This document shows, one piece after another, positions 34,662 through 43,360 of a stretch of DNA of 64,000 nucleotides. Within the stretch, counting starts at the first letter, position 1. Each line of letters opens with the position of its first letter. A program made the position numbers and the translations under genes. The notes beneath the pieces were generated by a model. That model did no database searches and was not told where the DNA came from. It saw only the letters and a program-made list of their open reading frames with translations. Origin of the DNA: Limnohabitans sp. T6-20 (GTDB lineage Bacteria; Pseudomonadota; Gammaproteobacteria; Burkholderiales; Burkholderiaceae_C). The stretch spans positions 1,229,546 to 1,293,545 of the forward strand of contig NZ_NERW01000001.1 in the NCBI RefSeq assembly GCF_003063505.1, written 5' to 3'.

Positions 34662-34799
34662 GGAATTCTCTTGAGAAAAATACAGGCAGTCCACAAGGGA
34701 CTGCCCAAGGATGAAACAAATGGATTATCAGCGATCAGAAACAGGGTTTGAGCAAGCCCTGATTGTGAAAACCCCAGGGGGTTGTGAGGCCCCAAAAGC
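34662..34799. other. grxC-secB gap with short hairpins
   Basis: 138 bp. One hairpin, GGCAGTCC / GGACTGCC with a short loop, lies about 22-45 bp upstream of secB. Near the grxC stop, AACCC/GGGTT followed by TTC may act as a weak terminator on the minus strand. No gene is visible. Confidence 0.45.
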
Positions 34800-35060
34800 T
34801 CAGGCAGCTTGCAGCAAAGGCACCAGACCGCCTTTGGCGTCCAGTGCCATCAGGTCGTCGCAGCCGCCCACATGCGTATCGCCCACATAAATTTGCGGCA
34901 CGGTGCGGCGGCCCGTGGTTTGCATCATGTGGTCGCGCTGAGCCGGGTCCAGGTCAATGCGGATTTCTTCAATTTGCTCAACGCCTTTGGCTTTGAGAAT
35001 TTGTTTGGCCCGAATGCAATACGGGCAAACAGCGGTGGTGTACATCTTGACGGTTTGCAT
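34800..35060 (-). CDS. grxC: Glutaredoxin 3
   Basis: An 86-aa thioredoxin-fold protein. CPYC (residues 12-15, in TTAVCPYCIRAKQIL) is the dithiol active site. RTVPQIYVGDTHVGGCDDL holds the cis-proline loop and glutathione-binding GG motif. It reduces disulfides with glutathione. It begins 17 bp after the rhodanese gene, and the pair is often cotranscribed with secB. Confidence 0.95.
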   Translation of the reverse strand: MQTVKMYTTAVCPYCIRAKQILKAKGVEQIEEIRIDLDPAQRDHMMQTTGRRTVPQIYVGDTHVGGCDDLMALDAKGGLVPLLQAA

Positions 35061-35076
35061 GAGCGCTCCTTGGGTA

Positions 35077-35478
35077 TCAGGCTTTTTCGACCGGCATGCT
35101 GGCCACTTGCCAAGCCTTCAGGCCACCGGCCAGAGACTGCACGTTTTCAAATCCGAGTTTGCGGGCTGTGGCCGCTGCACGGGCAGAGCGCGCGCCCACC
35201 TGGCAAACCATCACCACGGGCGAAGATTTGCTTTTGACCACCTGGGCCAGTTTGTCTTCAAGTTGGCCCAAAGGCAGGTTTTTGGCACCAATGACATGGC
35301 CCCGGGCAAATTCGTCAGGCTCACACACGTCAATGACGATGGCTTTTTCGCGGTTCATCAGTTGCACCATGTCCTGAGGACTGAGCCCGCTGCCTTTGTT
35401 CAAGACAGGAAAAAGCAAAGCCACACCCGAAGCCAAAGCCACGGTGATGAGCATCCAGTTATCGAGGAGAAATTTCAC
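35077..35478 (-). CDS. Membrane-anchored rhodanese-like protein
   Basis: A 133-aa protein with an N-terminal hydrophobic anchor (about 7-27) and a single rhodanese domain; the active-site loop is VCQVGARSARAA with Cys near 99. Such proteins are annotated as sulfurtransferases, but the physiological sulfur acceptor is unknown. The start is GTG at 35478, preceded by GAGGAG. Divergent from gpmA; this arrangement is conserved in Burkholderiales. Confidence 0.88.
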   Translation of the reverse strand: MKFLLDNWMLITVALASGVALLFPVLNKGSGLSPQDMVQLMNREKAIVIDVCEPDEFARGHVIGAKNLPLGQLEDKLAQVVKSKSSPVVMVCQVGARSARAAATARKLGFENVQSLAGGLKAWQVASMPVEKA

Positions 35479-35604
35479 GAATCAGACCTTTGTAAGCCAC
35501 AAAATACCGGCCCGTCAGCGGGCCGCCAAGTCTCGATTCTAAAATGACGGCCTTAACCTCTGTTTTGTTCCCCCTGTTTTATTCAGCCTCTGCTGCTTAT
35601 ACCC

Positions 35605-36342
35605 ATGTACAAACTCGTCCTGATCCGCCACGGCGAATCCACCTGGAACCTCGAAAACCGCTTCACTGGCTGGACCGATGTCGACCTGACCCCCACCGGC
35701 GTGAGCCAGGCCATGTCGGCCGGCAAACTGCTCAAGGCCGAAGGCTGGGACTTTGATCTGTGCTACACCTCGGTGCTCAAGCGCGCCATCCACACCCTTT
35801 GGTACACCCTGGACGAGATGGACCGCACCTGGCTGCCCGTGGTCAAGGACTACCGCCTGAACGAGCGCCACTACGGTGCCCTGCAAGGCCTGAACAAAGC
35901 CGACATGGCCAAGCAATACGGCGACGAGCAGGTGCTGATCTGGCGTCGCAGCTACGACACCCCCCCACCGGCCCTGGAAGCGACCGACCCCCGCTGCGAG
36001 CGCAGCGACCGCCGCTACGCCAAGCCCGAAGTGGTTCCCCTGACCGAATGCCTGAAAGACACCGTGGCCCGTGTCTTGCCCGCCTGGAACGACAGCATCG
36101 CGCCCAGCATCCAGTCCGGCAAACGCGTGCTGATCGCAGCGCACGGCAACTCGATCCGCGCCCTGATCAAGTACCTGGACGGCATCTCGGACAGTGACAT
36201 CGTGGGCCTGAACATCCCCAACGGCATTCCGCTGGTGTACGAGCTGGACGAAAACCTCAAGCCGATCCGCCACTATTACCTTGGCGATGCCGAGGCGGCA
36301 GCCAAAGCTGCGGCTGCCGTGGCAGGCCAAGGCAAAGCCTGA
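35605..36342 (+). CDS. gpmA: 2,3-bisphosphoglycerate-dependent phosphoglycerate mutase
   Basis: A 245-aa glycolytic enzyme that interconverts 3- and 2-phosphoglycerate. [20 protein letters not shown] (4-23) holds the phosphorylated histidine, and [18 protein letters not shown] has the second catalytic histidine. The conserved [16 protein letters not shown] segment is present. The C-terminus has an alanine-rich tail. It is followed by a GC-rich hairpin (36358-36388) and ctpA. Confidence 0.97.
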   Translation: MYKLVLIRHGESTWNLENRFTGWTDVDLTPTGVSQAMSAGKLLKAEGWDFDLCYTSVLKRAIHTLWYTLDEMDRTWLPVVKDYRLNERHYGALQGLNKADMAKQYGDEQVLIWRRSYDTPPPALEATDPRCERSDRRYAKPEVVPLTECLKDTVARVLPAWNDSIAPSIQSGKRVLIAAHGNSIRALIKYLDGISDSDIVGLNIPNGIPLVYELDENLKPIRHYYLGDAEAAAKAAAAVAGQGKA

Positions 36343-36357
36343 CCGGCCAATCTGCCC

Positions 36358-36388
36358 GGGCGGCAGGGCATTTACGGACCTGCCGCCC
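36358..36388 (+). terminator. Hairpin after gpmA
   Basis: GGGCGGCAGG pairs with CCTGCCGCCC over 10 bp around an 11-nt loop, 15 bp after the gpmA stop. No U tract follows, so termination efficiency is uncertain. Confidence 0.5.
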
Positions 36389-36446
36389 CAAACACCCCGC
36401 TCGCGGGTGTATATTGACCCGCTTCTGACTGGGAACACACAAGCAC

Positions 36447-37898
36447 ATGAGACAGAAACTCAAGATCGCGGGCTGGATCAGCGTGGGCGCACTGGCTGGC
36501 GCATTGACCACCGTGTCACTGCAAACCGTGGCGCGCGGCAACATGGCCCCCTTGCCGCTCGAAGAACTGCAGCAGCTGGCAGCCGTTTTTGGCATGGTCA
36601 AGAGCGACTATGTCGAGCCAGTGGACGAGAAAAAACTGATCACCGAAGCCATCTCCGGCATGGTGTCCAGCCTGGACCCCCACTCCCAGTATTTCGACAA
36701 AAAGAGCTTCAAGGAGTTCTCTGAAGGCACCACCGGCAAATTTGTCGGTGTGGGCATCGAGATCAGCCAGGAAGATGGTCTGGTCAAGGTCGTCTCGCCC
36801 ATCGAAGGCTCCCCAGCCGATCGGGCTGGCCTCAAGCCCAACGACCTGATCACCAAGATCGATGACACCGCCGTCAAGGGCCTGAGCCTGAACGAAGCCG
36901 TCAAGCGCATGCGCGGCGAGCCCAAAACCAAGGTGCTTTTGACCATCTTCCGCAAGTCCGAAAACCGCACCTTCCCGGTGACCATCGTCCGCGAAGAAAT
37001 CAAGACGCAATCGGTCAAATCCAAAATCATCGAACCCGGCTACGGCTGGATTCGCGTTTCGCAGTTCCAGGAACGCACGGTCGAGGACTTCGCCCGCAAG
37101 ATCGAAGACATGTACAAGGACGAGCCCCAGCTCAAAGGCCTGGTGCTCGACCTGCGCAACGATCCGGGCGGCCTGCTCGATGCTGCGGTGGCGCTGTCTG
37201 CCGCCTTCTTGCCTGAAAACGTCACGGTGGTCACGACCAACGGCCAGCTGGAAGAAAGCAAATTCACCTACAAGGCGTCGCCCCAATTTTGGCGTCGCAA
37301 TGCGTCGAATGACCCGATCCATCGCCTGACGCAAGCCACAGGCGGCGCACTGAAAAAAGTGCCCTTGGTGGTGCTGGTGAACGAAGGCTCCGCTTCGGCC
37401 AGCGAAATCGTGGCGGGAGCCTTGCAGGACTACAAACGCGGCACCCTGATGGGCAGCCAGACCTTTGGCAAAGGCTCGGTCCAAACCGTGCGCCAGCTGG
37501 GGCCTGACACGGCGCTCAAGATCACCACCGCACGCTACTACACGCCCAATGGCCGCGCCATTCAGGCCAAAGGCATCGTGCCTGAGATCATGCTCGACGA
37601 AACCGAGAACGGCAATGTGTTCTCTGCCTTGCGCACCCGCGAAGCCGATCTGGAAAAACACCTGAGCAACGGCAAGGAAGCCGAAGAGAAAAAAGACCCG
37701 GCTCGCGAAAAAGCCCGCGAAGAAGCGATCAAGAAACTGGAAGAAGAATCCAAAAAGCCCGTGGCTGAACGCCGCTTGCCCGAGTTCGGCTCGGACAAGG
37801 ACTTTCAGTTGATCCAGGCCTTGAACAAGCTCAAGGGTCTGCCCGTCAAGGCCAGCACCACGCTGGCCGAGCGCAAGGTCGAAAAGAAAGACGACTGA
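36447..37898 (+). CDS. ctpA: Carboxy-terminal processing protease (S41)
   Basis: A 483-aa periplasmic serine protease. A hydrophobic N-terminal segment (about 7-27) is a signal or anchor. A PDZ domain follows (GVGIEISQEDGLVKVVSPIE, about 100-180). The catalytic serine is in NEGSASASEIVAGAL (about 312-326) and the general-base lysine in FGKGSVQT (about 337-344). The tail is Lys/Glu-rich. Its stop is 6 bp before the next gene, so the two are likely coupled. Confidence 0.94.
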   Translation: MRQKLKIAGWISVGALAGALTTVSLQTVARGNMAPLPLEELQQLAAVFGMVKSDYVEPVDEKKLITEAISGMVSSLDPHSQYFDKKSFKEFSEGTTGKFVGVGIEISQEDGLVKVVSPIEGSPADRAGLKPNDLITKIDDTAVKGLSLNEAVKRMRGEPKTKVLLTIFRKSENRTFPVTIVREEIKTQSVKSKIIEPGYGWIRVSQFQERTVEDFARKIEDMYKDEPQLKGLVLDLRNDPGGLLDAAVALSAAFLPENVTVVTTNGQLEESKFTYKASPQFWRRNASNDPIHRLTQATGGALKKVPLVVLVNEGSASASEIVAGALQDYKRGTLMGSQTFGKGSVQTVRQLGPDTALKITTARYYTPNGRAIQAKGIVPEIMLDETENGNVFSALRTREADLEKHLSNGKEAEEKKDPAREKAREEAIKKLEEESKKPVAERRLPEFGSDKDFQLIQALNKLKGLPVKASTTLAERKVEKKDD

Positions 37899-37903
37899 GC
37901 ACC

Positions 37904-38662
37904 GTGGATGACGCACAGTTACTGCGCTATTCGCGGCACATCTTGCTCAACGAGCTGGGCATCGACGGCCAGGAAAAACTGCTGGCCTCGCATGCGCTGA
38001 TCATTGGTGCAGGTGGTCTGGGCTCTCCGGTCAGCCTCTACCTGGGCAGCGCCGGGGTGGGCCACATCACCGTGGTGGATCATGACCAGGTCGACGCCAC
38101 CAATTTGCAGCGCCAGATTGCCCACACGCTCGACCGGGTCGGCCAATCCAAAGCCGACTCGGTGCGTACGGCGATTGCACAAATCAACCCCGATGTTGTT
38201 GTGACGCCCATCACCCAGCGGGCCGATGCGGCTTTGCTCGACACGCTGGTGGCGCAAGCCGATGTGGTGCTGGACTGCTGCGACAACTTTGAAACCCGTC
38301 AGGCCGTGAACCGTGCCTGCGTGACCCACCGCAAACCGCTGGTCTCGGGCGCGGCCATCCGCATGGACGGGCAAGTCTCGGTGTTTGACAGCACGCAAGC
38401 CGAAGCCCCCTGCTACGCCTGCATCTTCCCACCCGAAAACCTGCCCGAAGAAACACGCTGCGCCACGATGGGTGTGTTCGCACCTTTGGTGGGCATCATC
38501 GGCTCCGTGCAAGCCGCCGAAGGCCTCAAGATTCTGAGCGGCATGGGCAGCCACATGGCCGGGCGTTTGCTGATGCTCGATGGGCGCGAGCTGTCGTGGA
38601 CCGACATCCGCATGCAGCGCAACCCGGCGTGCCCGGTTTGCGCAGCGCACCGCCAGAATTGA
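37904..38662 (+). CDS. moeB: MoeB/ThiF-family adenylyltransferase
   Basis: A 252-aa E1-like enzyme that adenylates the C-terminus of a ubiquitin-like sulfur carrier (MoaD or ThiS). The ATP-binding motif ALIIGAGGLGSPVSLYLG is near 29-46, followed by VDHDQVDATNLQRQ. Two CxxC pairs (CYAC about 166 and CPVC near the end) form the zinc site, and ETRCATMGV holds a conserved cysteine. The start is GTG at 37904. MoeB versus ThiF cannot be decided by sequence alone; the gpmA-ctpA-moeB order favours the usual MoeB annotation, and the formate dehydrogenases need molybdopterin. Confidence 0.88.
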   Translation: MDDAQLLRYSRHILLNELGIDGQEKLLASHALIIGAGGLGSPVSLYLGSAGVGHITVVDHDQVDATNLQRQIAHTLDRVGQSKADSVRTAIAQINPDVVVTPITQRADAALLDTLVAQADVVLDCCDNFETRQAVNRACVTHRKPLVSGAAIRMDGQVSVFDSTQAEAPCYACIFPPENLPEETRCATMGVFAPLVGIIGSVQAAEGLKILSGMGSHMAGRLLMLDGRELSWTDIRMQRNPACPVCAAHRQN

Positions 38663-38677
38663 GCGGCTCCGCTCAAT

Positions 38678-38826
38678 CGACCCTTCGGCCGCAGGGGCGG
38701 CCGCCCACAGGAATGGCAGCCAAGGGTTTGACTCACAGCCCAAGTCTCTCGTGGGCGCTTGCCCCTGCTCGCGAATGCATGCCGCCTTCAGATGTCGTGG
38801 CAAGTGCCGTGGAATTTCCTGAACAC
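38678..38826. repeat. Long REP-containing repeat, copy D (left bracket)
   Basis: 149 bp. It contains an inverted X module (stem GGCCGC/GCGGCC), a Y-type module (GTGGGCGCTTGCCCCTGCTC) and a conserved tail GCAAGTGCCGTGGAATTTCC-TGAACAC. Copy E at 44933-45082 has the same order and orientation, roughly 95% identical over the first 100 nt. It lies 15 bp after the moeB gene and 100 bp before the LuxR gene. Confidence 0.88.
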
Positions 38827-38926
38827 CAGACTCTCCTTGATAAAGAGGATGGGGCAAACCCGGTTCGCCAAGTAGACCAATCCGGTATGTAATCCAGAGA
38901 GGTCATTCAGTAAAGACACGCACACC

Positions 38927-39661
38927 ATGTATCTGAGTTCAAAACAGGCCACGCTACTTGGCCAGATCATGCAGACCTTGGCCGAGCCCCATGAAGAAAC
39001 CGAAATCCGCGAGATCATGGGTGACTTGGTCATGCAGTTGCTCGGTGCCCAGTACTACGCCAGCTTTGTCTGGCAACCCGGCAGCCAGAGCTTTGCCCAG
39101 CCTATCCAGATCAACATGGACCCCCTGAACTTGCGGGCCTATGAAAGTTATTACCAGTTCCATGACCCCATCACACCGCTCATGCAGCGTTACCGGGTGG
39201 CAGTTCGTGCCACCGATGTACTGGCAATTGACGAGCTGAAGAAAACCGAATTCTTCAACGATTTCCTGAACAAAGATGGCTTGTATTGGGGTGTGAACTT
39301 ATACGCATGGCACCAGGGGCAGAACCTGGGTGACATGCGCATCTGGCGCGACAAGCGCAGGGACAACTTCACACCCGACGAGTTGCGCTTGCTCGACATG
39401 CTCCAGCCTGCTTTTGTCACGGCGCTTGCCCGCGCCCAAAGGCCCAAGCAACATGAAGGCTTGACGCTCAACACGCTGTCCCAACGCCTGACCACGCGCG
39501 AACAGGACACCGCACGGCTCGTCATGCTGGGCATGACCGACAAGGAAATAGCCCGTGCGCTGGAAATTTCCACCACCACGGTGCGCACCCACCTGGAAAA
39601 CGCTTTTCGCAAAGTTGGTGTGAGCAACCGGGCGGCATTGGTGCACAAACTCAGGCCCTGA
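38927..39661 (+). CDS. LuxR-type regulator 1
   Basis: A 244-aa transcription regulator. Residues 1-165 are an autoinducer-domain-like sensor region with FHDPITPLM (about 68-76) and DGLYWGVNLYA (about 116-126). The C-terminal LuxR helix-turn-helix is LTTREQDTARLVMLGMTDKEI to STTTVRTHLENAFRKVGV (about 185-235). No LuxI synthase is present, so it is a solo regulator with an unknown ligand. It is related along its whole length to the regulator at 42581-43360. The amidase gene follows 105 bp downstream in the same direction and is its likeliest target. Confidence 0.85.
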   Translation: MYLSSKQATLLGQIMQTLAEPHEETEIREIMGDLVMQLLGAQYYASFVWQPGSQSFAQPIQINMDPLNLRAYESYYQFHDPITPLMQRYRVAVRATDVLAIDELKKTEFFNDFLNKDGLYWGVNLYAWHQGQNLGDMRIWRDKRRDNFTPDELRLLDMLQPAFVTALARAQRPKQHEGLTLNTLSQRLTTREQDTARLVMLGMTDKEIARALEISTTTVRTHLENAFRKVGVSNRAALVHKLRP

Positions 39662-39766
39662 GTGCCAGCAACACCTCCTCAATAGCAAGGATGGTCGCTC
39701 GCGAACGGTATCTCTAGCATGGTGCAGACGCCCATTCAGGCGCTTAAACCCAGACAGGAGAACCAT

Positions 39767-41380
39767 ATGACCCCAAACGCTTCAAGACGACAATTTTTTA
39801 AAAATACCGGCGCAGTCTCTGTGGCAGCCGTCATGGGCGATCTGGCCCTGACGGCTGTAGGTGGCCACGCGGCAACGGCGAAAACGAACGATCCGCTGCT
39901 AGAGCTGACTGCCACACAAGTGGTCCGTGACATCAAGAACGGCCACCTCAAGGCAGAGACCTACATGGCCACCATGATCGCCCGAGCCAAGGCAGCCAGC
40001 CATCTCAATGCCCTGATTTATCTGAATGAAGACAAAGCCATGGCAGCAGCCCGGCAAGTTGACATGGACCGTGCGGCGGGCAAACGCCTGGGCGCATTGG
40101 CTGGATTGCCAATCGTGGTCAAAGACAACATCAACACCAAAGACATGAAGACCACGGGAGGCACCCCCTCGCTGCGCAATTTTCAGCCCAAACAGAATGC
40201 GCCCTCTTTGCAAAAACTCGTGGATGCAGGCGCGATTATTTTGGGCAAATCGAACTTGCACGAGTGGGCTTTTGGCATCACCAGCACCAACTTCACTCTG
40301 AGCACAGACCAGTCAGGCGGTTCAGCACGCCCCTGCAAAAACCCCTATGACAGCACCCGAATCCCTGGTGGCTCATCGGGCGGAACGGCTGTGGCCATTG
40401 CCGCAAGATTTGCACCGGCCGGTCTGGGCACAGACACGGGGGGATCCACACGCGTGCCCGCCTCCTTCTGTGGTGTGGCCGGTTTCCGCCCTTCGGTGGG
40501 CGATGGCGAAGGCAAAGGCCGCCGCTACCCCGACACCGTCAACGACGCCTTGCCGATCAGCACCACACGAGACACCGTTGGCCCCATGGCTCGCACGGTA
40601 GCCGACCTGGCATTGCTGGATGCGGTGATTGCTGGCGGCGATGTACCTGTTGCCAAATCACTCAAAGGCCTCAAAGTCGGCATTCCTGCCACCTTCTGGT
40701 CGGGCCTGGATGACAGTGTGAAAACGGTGGCCGATGCCGCCAAGAAAAAGCTGGCAGCTGCAGGTGTGGTGTTTGTCGATGCCGATCTAGCGGGCATCAT
40801 GGCGCTGAATGGCGAGATGTCGTTTCCGATTGCCCTGCACGAACCAGTGCATGCCATTCCCGCTTACCTGACGGCCAACAACGCGCCCGTTAAAACTGTC
40901 AAGGAAGTCGCTGACCAACTCGCCAGCCCGGATGTGGCGGGAGCCTTTGGTGCCATTCAGGGGCCTTTCAGTGAAGCTGCTTTCCACGATGCCTATTTGG
41001 GCATCATGGCCACCAAGCGCCCCGCTTTGCAAAAACTCTACAAAGACTATTTCGCAGCGCAAGGCGTGGAGTGCGTGATGTTCCCAACAACCCTCTTGGC
41101 CGCACCCAAGATCGATGCTGCCAATGGCTCCAAAAACCTCAGCTACACCGTCGGCGGTGTTGAACAAAAAGACAAAGACACCTTTGGCACTTGCATCCGC
41201 AACACCGACCCATGCACCAACGCCGGTATTCCCAGCCTGTCGATCCCTGCGGGAATGACAGCAGGCGGTTTGCCGGTGGGGATGCAGATCGACGGCCCTT
41301 TGGGCTCTGACACCAATTTGCTGTCCATCGGCATGGGCATCGAGGCGGTGTGGGGTTCGATCAAAGCGCCTACGGCCTGA
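39767..41380 (+). CDS. Exported amidase-signature enzyme (amidase 1)
   Basis: A 537-aa amidase. The N-terminus MTPNASRRQFFKNTGAVSVA has a twin-arginine motif and a hydrophobic core, so Tat export is likely. Catalytic residues of the Ser-cisSer-Lys triad are seen in PIVVKDNINT (Lys), PGGSSGGTAVA (cis-Ser) and GTDTGGSTRVPASF (nucleophile Ser). AGGAG precedes the ATG. Substrate is unknown; family members hydrolyse amides from simple aliphatic amides to acyl-amino compounds. A strong terminator follows. It is related to the cytoplasmic amidase at 43351-44760. Confidence 0.87.
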   Translation: MTPNASRRQFFKNTGAVSVAAVMGDLALTAVGGHAATAKTNDPLLELTATQVVRDIKNGHLKAETYMATMIARAKAASHLNALIYLNEDKAMAAARQVDMDRAAGKRLGALAGLPIVVKDNINTKDMKTTGGTPSLRNFQPKQNAPSLQKLVDAGAIILGKSNLHEWAFGITSTNFTLSTDQSGGSARPCKNPYDSTRIPGGSSGGTAVAIAARFAPAGLGTDTGGSTRVPASFCGVAGFRPSVGDGEGKGRRYPDTVNDALPISTTRDTVGPMARTVADLALLDAVIAGGDVPVAKSLKGLKVGIPATFWSGLDDSVKTVADAAKKKLAAAGVVFVDADLAGIMALNGEMSFPIALHEPVHAIPAYLTANNAPVKTVKEVADQLASPDVAGAFGAIQGPFSEAAFHDAYLGIMATKRPALQKLYKDYFAAQGVECVMFPTTLLAAPKIDAANGSKNLSYTVGGVEQKDKDTFGTCIRNTDPCTNAGIPSLSIPAGMTAGGLPVGMQIDGPLGSDTNLLSIGMGIEAVWGSIKAPTA

Positions 41381-41382
41381 TG

Positions 41383-41419
41383 AAAAAGGCCAAGTGGAGT
41401 CAAACCACTTGGCCTTTTT
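41383..41419. terminator. Bidirectional rho-independent terminator
   Basis: AAAAAGGCCAAGTGG pairs perfectly with CCACTTGGCCTTTTT (15 bp, loop AGTCAAA). U tracts exist on both strands, so it serves the amidase gene on its left and the receptor gene on its right. Confidence 0.95.
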
Positions 41420-41440
41420 AATTGGCGCTTGAGTGGCCGT

Positions 41441-42397
41441 TCAGTCGGCTGTAAAGCCTGAAGCTTTCACCACGGGTGCCCAACGAGTGGTTTCTGTGCT
41501 GATCAGTGCTTGCAGGTCTTGTGGGCTGCCGCCACCAATTTCCAGACCCATTTTGATGAAGCGATCCTTGAGTGCCGGATTTTTCAAAGCGCGATTGACT
41601 GCGGCATTCAAAGTGGTGATCTGCGATGAATCCGTGCCACCCGGCGCGAACAAGGCAAACCAGCCCACGCCGACTAAATCCCTGAAGCCTGACTCGCGCA
41701 GCGTAGGTACATCCGGAAACAAGGCATTACGCTGGGCGCCTGATGTCGCCAGGATGCGGCTTTTGCCTGCGCGGTGCATCTCCCCCTGGTCCACCAGCGT
41801 ATCAATTCCCAAAGTCACTTGATCCCCGATGAGCGCGGTCATCAATTGTGCGCCCCCGTTGTAGGGAACATGGGTCATATCCAAACCAGTTTTCTGACCG
41901 ATCATGACGCCAAAAAAATGCGGCAAACTGCCTGGTGCAGGTGAGCCGTATGAGCCCATGGCAGGCGTCTTTTTGACAACGGATACCAAGTCCGCAATGC
42001 TGCGAATCGGGCTGTCGGCCTTAACCGACACCCCAAACTGGAAGTCGGCAATGTGCGCTACAGGTGCCAAGTCTTTTTGCACCTCGTAATTGAGCTTTTT
42101 GTAAACCAGCGGTGCCAGCACGGGCACCACAATCGGAGCCAACATCACCGTCGCACCGTTGGGTGCAGCATTCTTTAAAGCTTCAGCGGCGATGCGACCA
42201 CCTGCACCCACGCGGTTTTCAACGACCACAGGACGCCCTAATTCATCCTTGAGGCGTTCGGCCAACAAACGTGCGGCCAGGTCGGCAGAACCGCCGGCCC
42301 CAAAACCCACCAACACTTTGAGTGGCACCGGGTCGCTGGCTTGTGCCAGCCCAGACAACAGCAACAACACGCTGCTCAACCAGATTTTCGTTTTCAT
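41441..42397 (-). CDS. Bug-family (TctC) solute-binding protein 1
   Basis: A 318-aa periplasmic receptor. A Sec signal (MKTKIWLSSVLLLLSGLAQA) is followed by the mature protein with LKVLVGFGAGGSADLAARLL, VENRVGAGGRIAAEAL and VPYNGGAQLMTALI, the hallmarks of tripartite tricarboxylate transporter receptors. AGGAG precedes the ATG. No TctA or TctB gene is in the window, as is usual for the large orphan Bug families of Burkholderiales. It sits between the two regulator-amidase pairs, so it may capture the amide substrate or sense it; this is inference. Confidence 0.9.
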   Translation of the reverse strand: MKTKIWLSSVLLLLSGLAQASDPVPLKVLVGFGAGGSADLAARLLAERLKDELGRPVVVENRVGAGGRIAAEALKNAAPNGATVMLAPIVVPVLAPLVYKKLNYEVQKDLAPVAHIADFQFGVSVKADSPIRSIADLVSVVKKTPAMGSYGSPAPGSLPHFFGVMIGQKTGLDMTHVPYNGGAQLMTALIGDQVTLGIDTLVDQGEMHRAGKSRILATSGAQRNALFPDVPTLRESGFRDLVGVGWFALFAPGGTDSSQITTLNAAVNRALKNPALKDRFIKMGLEIGGGSPQDLQALISTETTRWAPVVKASGFTAD

Positions 42398-42580
42398 CAG
42401 GGCTCCTTAAAAGTCAAAAAGAATAGAACACCACAAGACTTTAGGTTTTTCAATGCATTTGGAACACCCTCAAGATTGATGGTCGATCCGCCAATAGAAA
42501 CGACGACAAAGGGTAATCTCTCTTGACCTCAAAGAGTGATTTGTTAGCTTTGGGAACTCCTGAGAAGCCTGACATAGACC

Positions 42581-43360
42581 ATGTACCTGAATACACAACA
42601 ATCCAAAATGCTGGCAGAGCTGTGCGCGGTGATGGCCTCGGATGTCTCGAAAGCGCAACTGCTCCAGACCCTGGCGCAACCCTTGGCACAGTTCATGCGC
42701 GCCGATCATCTGGTGTCACGCCAATGGAATGCCACCACCCATCGTTACGCCATCTGCGCGTCATACAACGTTAAGCCTTCCAGAATTCGGGCGTATGAAG
42801 AGCACTTCCAGTTTTGTGACCCCATTACGCCGCGGTTGCGGGCCATGCGCACACCCGCGCGGGTCAGCGATGTGTGTTCCGCGCAAGAGCTGGAGGGCTC
42901 CGAGTTTTACAACGATCACCTGCGTCAGGACGGCATTCACTGGGGCGTGAACCTGTATGCCTACCGTGGTGATGCTTGCTTGGGTGATCTGGTCATTTAC
43001 CGAGCGAGGGGACGAGAAGACTTCAGTCAACAAGACATGGCCTGCCTGAACATCATTGCGCCGGTGTTCACGGCCGCACTGAGTCGACTTGAAACCGTGG
43101 AGTCCACCAAGACCGCATGGCTGGGGCATGACGAAACCGAGCTGCGCCGGTTGTTGAGCGGGCCTTGTCTGCTCAGCCAGCGCGAGGCCGATGTGGTGCT
43201 GCTTTGCCTGAACGGGTGCTCAGACAAGGACATTGCACGCCAACTCCACATTGGCTTTACCACCGTGCGTTATCACCTGGGCAACGCGTTTGAAAAGCTT
43301 GGCGTTCAGGGGCGCAACAAACTGACCGCCCACATCGGGCAACTTTTGCATCAGGCATAA
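42581..43360 (+). CDS. LuxR-type regulator 2
   Basis: A 259-aa relative of the regulator at 38927. Shared blocks include YEEHFQFCDPITPRLRAM versus YESYYQFHDPITPLM, and DGIHWGVNLYAYRGDACLGD versus DGLYWGVNLYA. The helix-turn-helix is LSQREADVVLLCLNGCSDKDIARQL and TTVRYHLGNAFEKLGV. No synthase is nearby. It is divergent from the Bug receptor gene and overlaps the end of amidase 2 by 10 bp tail-to-tail. A possible promoter is TTGACC (42523) and TAGCTT (42545), spacer 16. Confidence 0.85.
   Translation: MYLNTQQSKMLAELCAVMASDVSKAQLLQTLAQPLAQFMRADHLVSRQWNATTHRYAICASYNVKPSRIRAYEEHFQFCDPITPRLRAMRTPARVSDVCSAQELEGSEFYNDHLRQDGIHWGVNLYAYRGDACLGDLVIYRARGREDFSQQDMACLNIIAPVFTAALSRLETVESTKTAWLGHDETELRRLLSGPCLLSQREADVVLLCLNGCSDKDIARQLHIGFTTVRYHLGNAFEKLGVQGRNKLTAHIGQLLHQA

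Noticed and set aside
38880..38926. Possible lux box (CCGG-containing inverted half-sites) upstream of LuxR-type gene 1
   Set aside because: Arms are too short and do not match a 20-bp lux-box palindrome.
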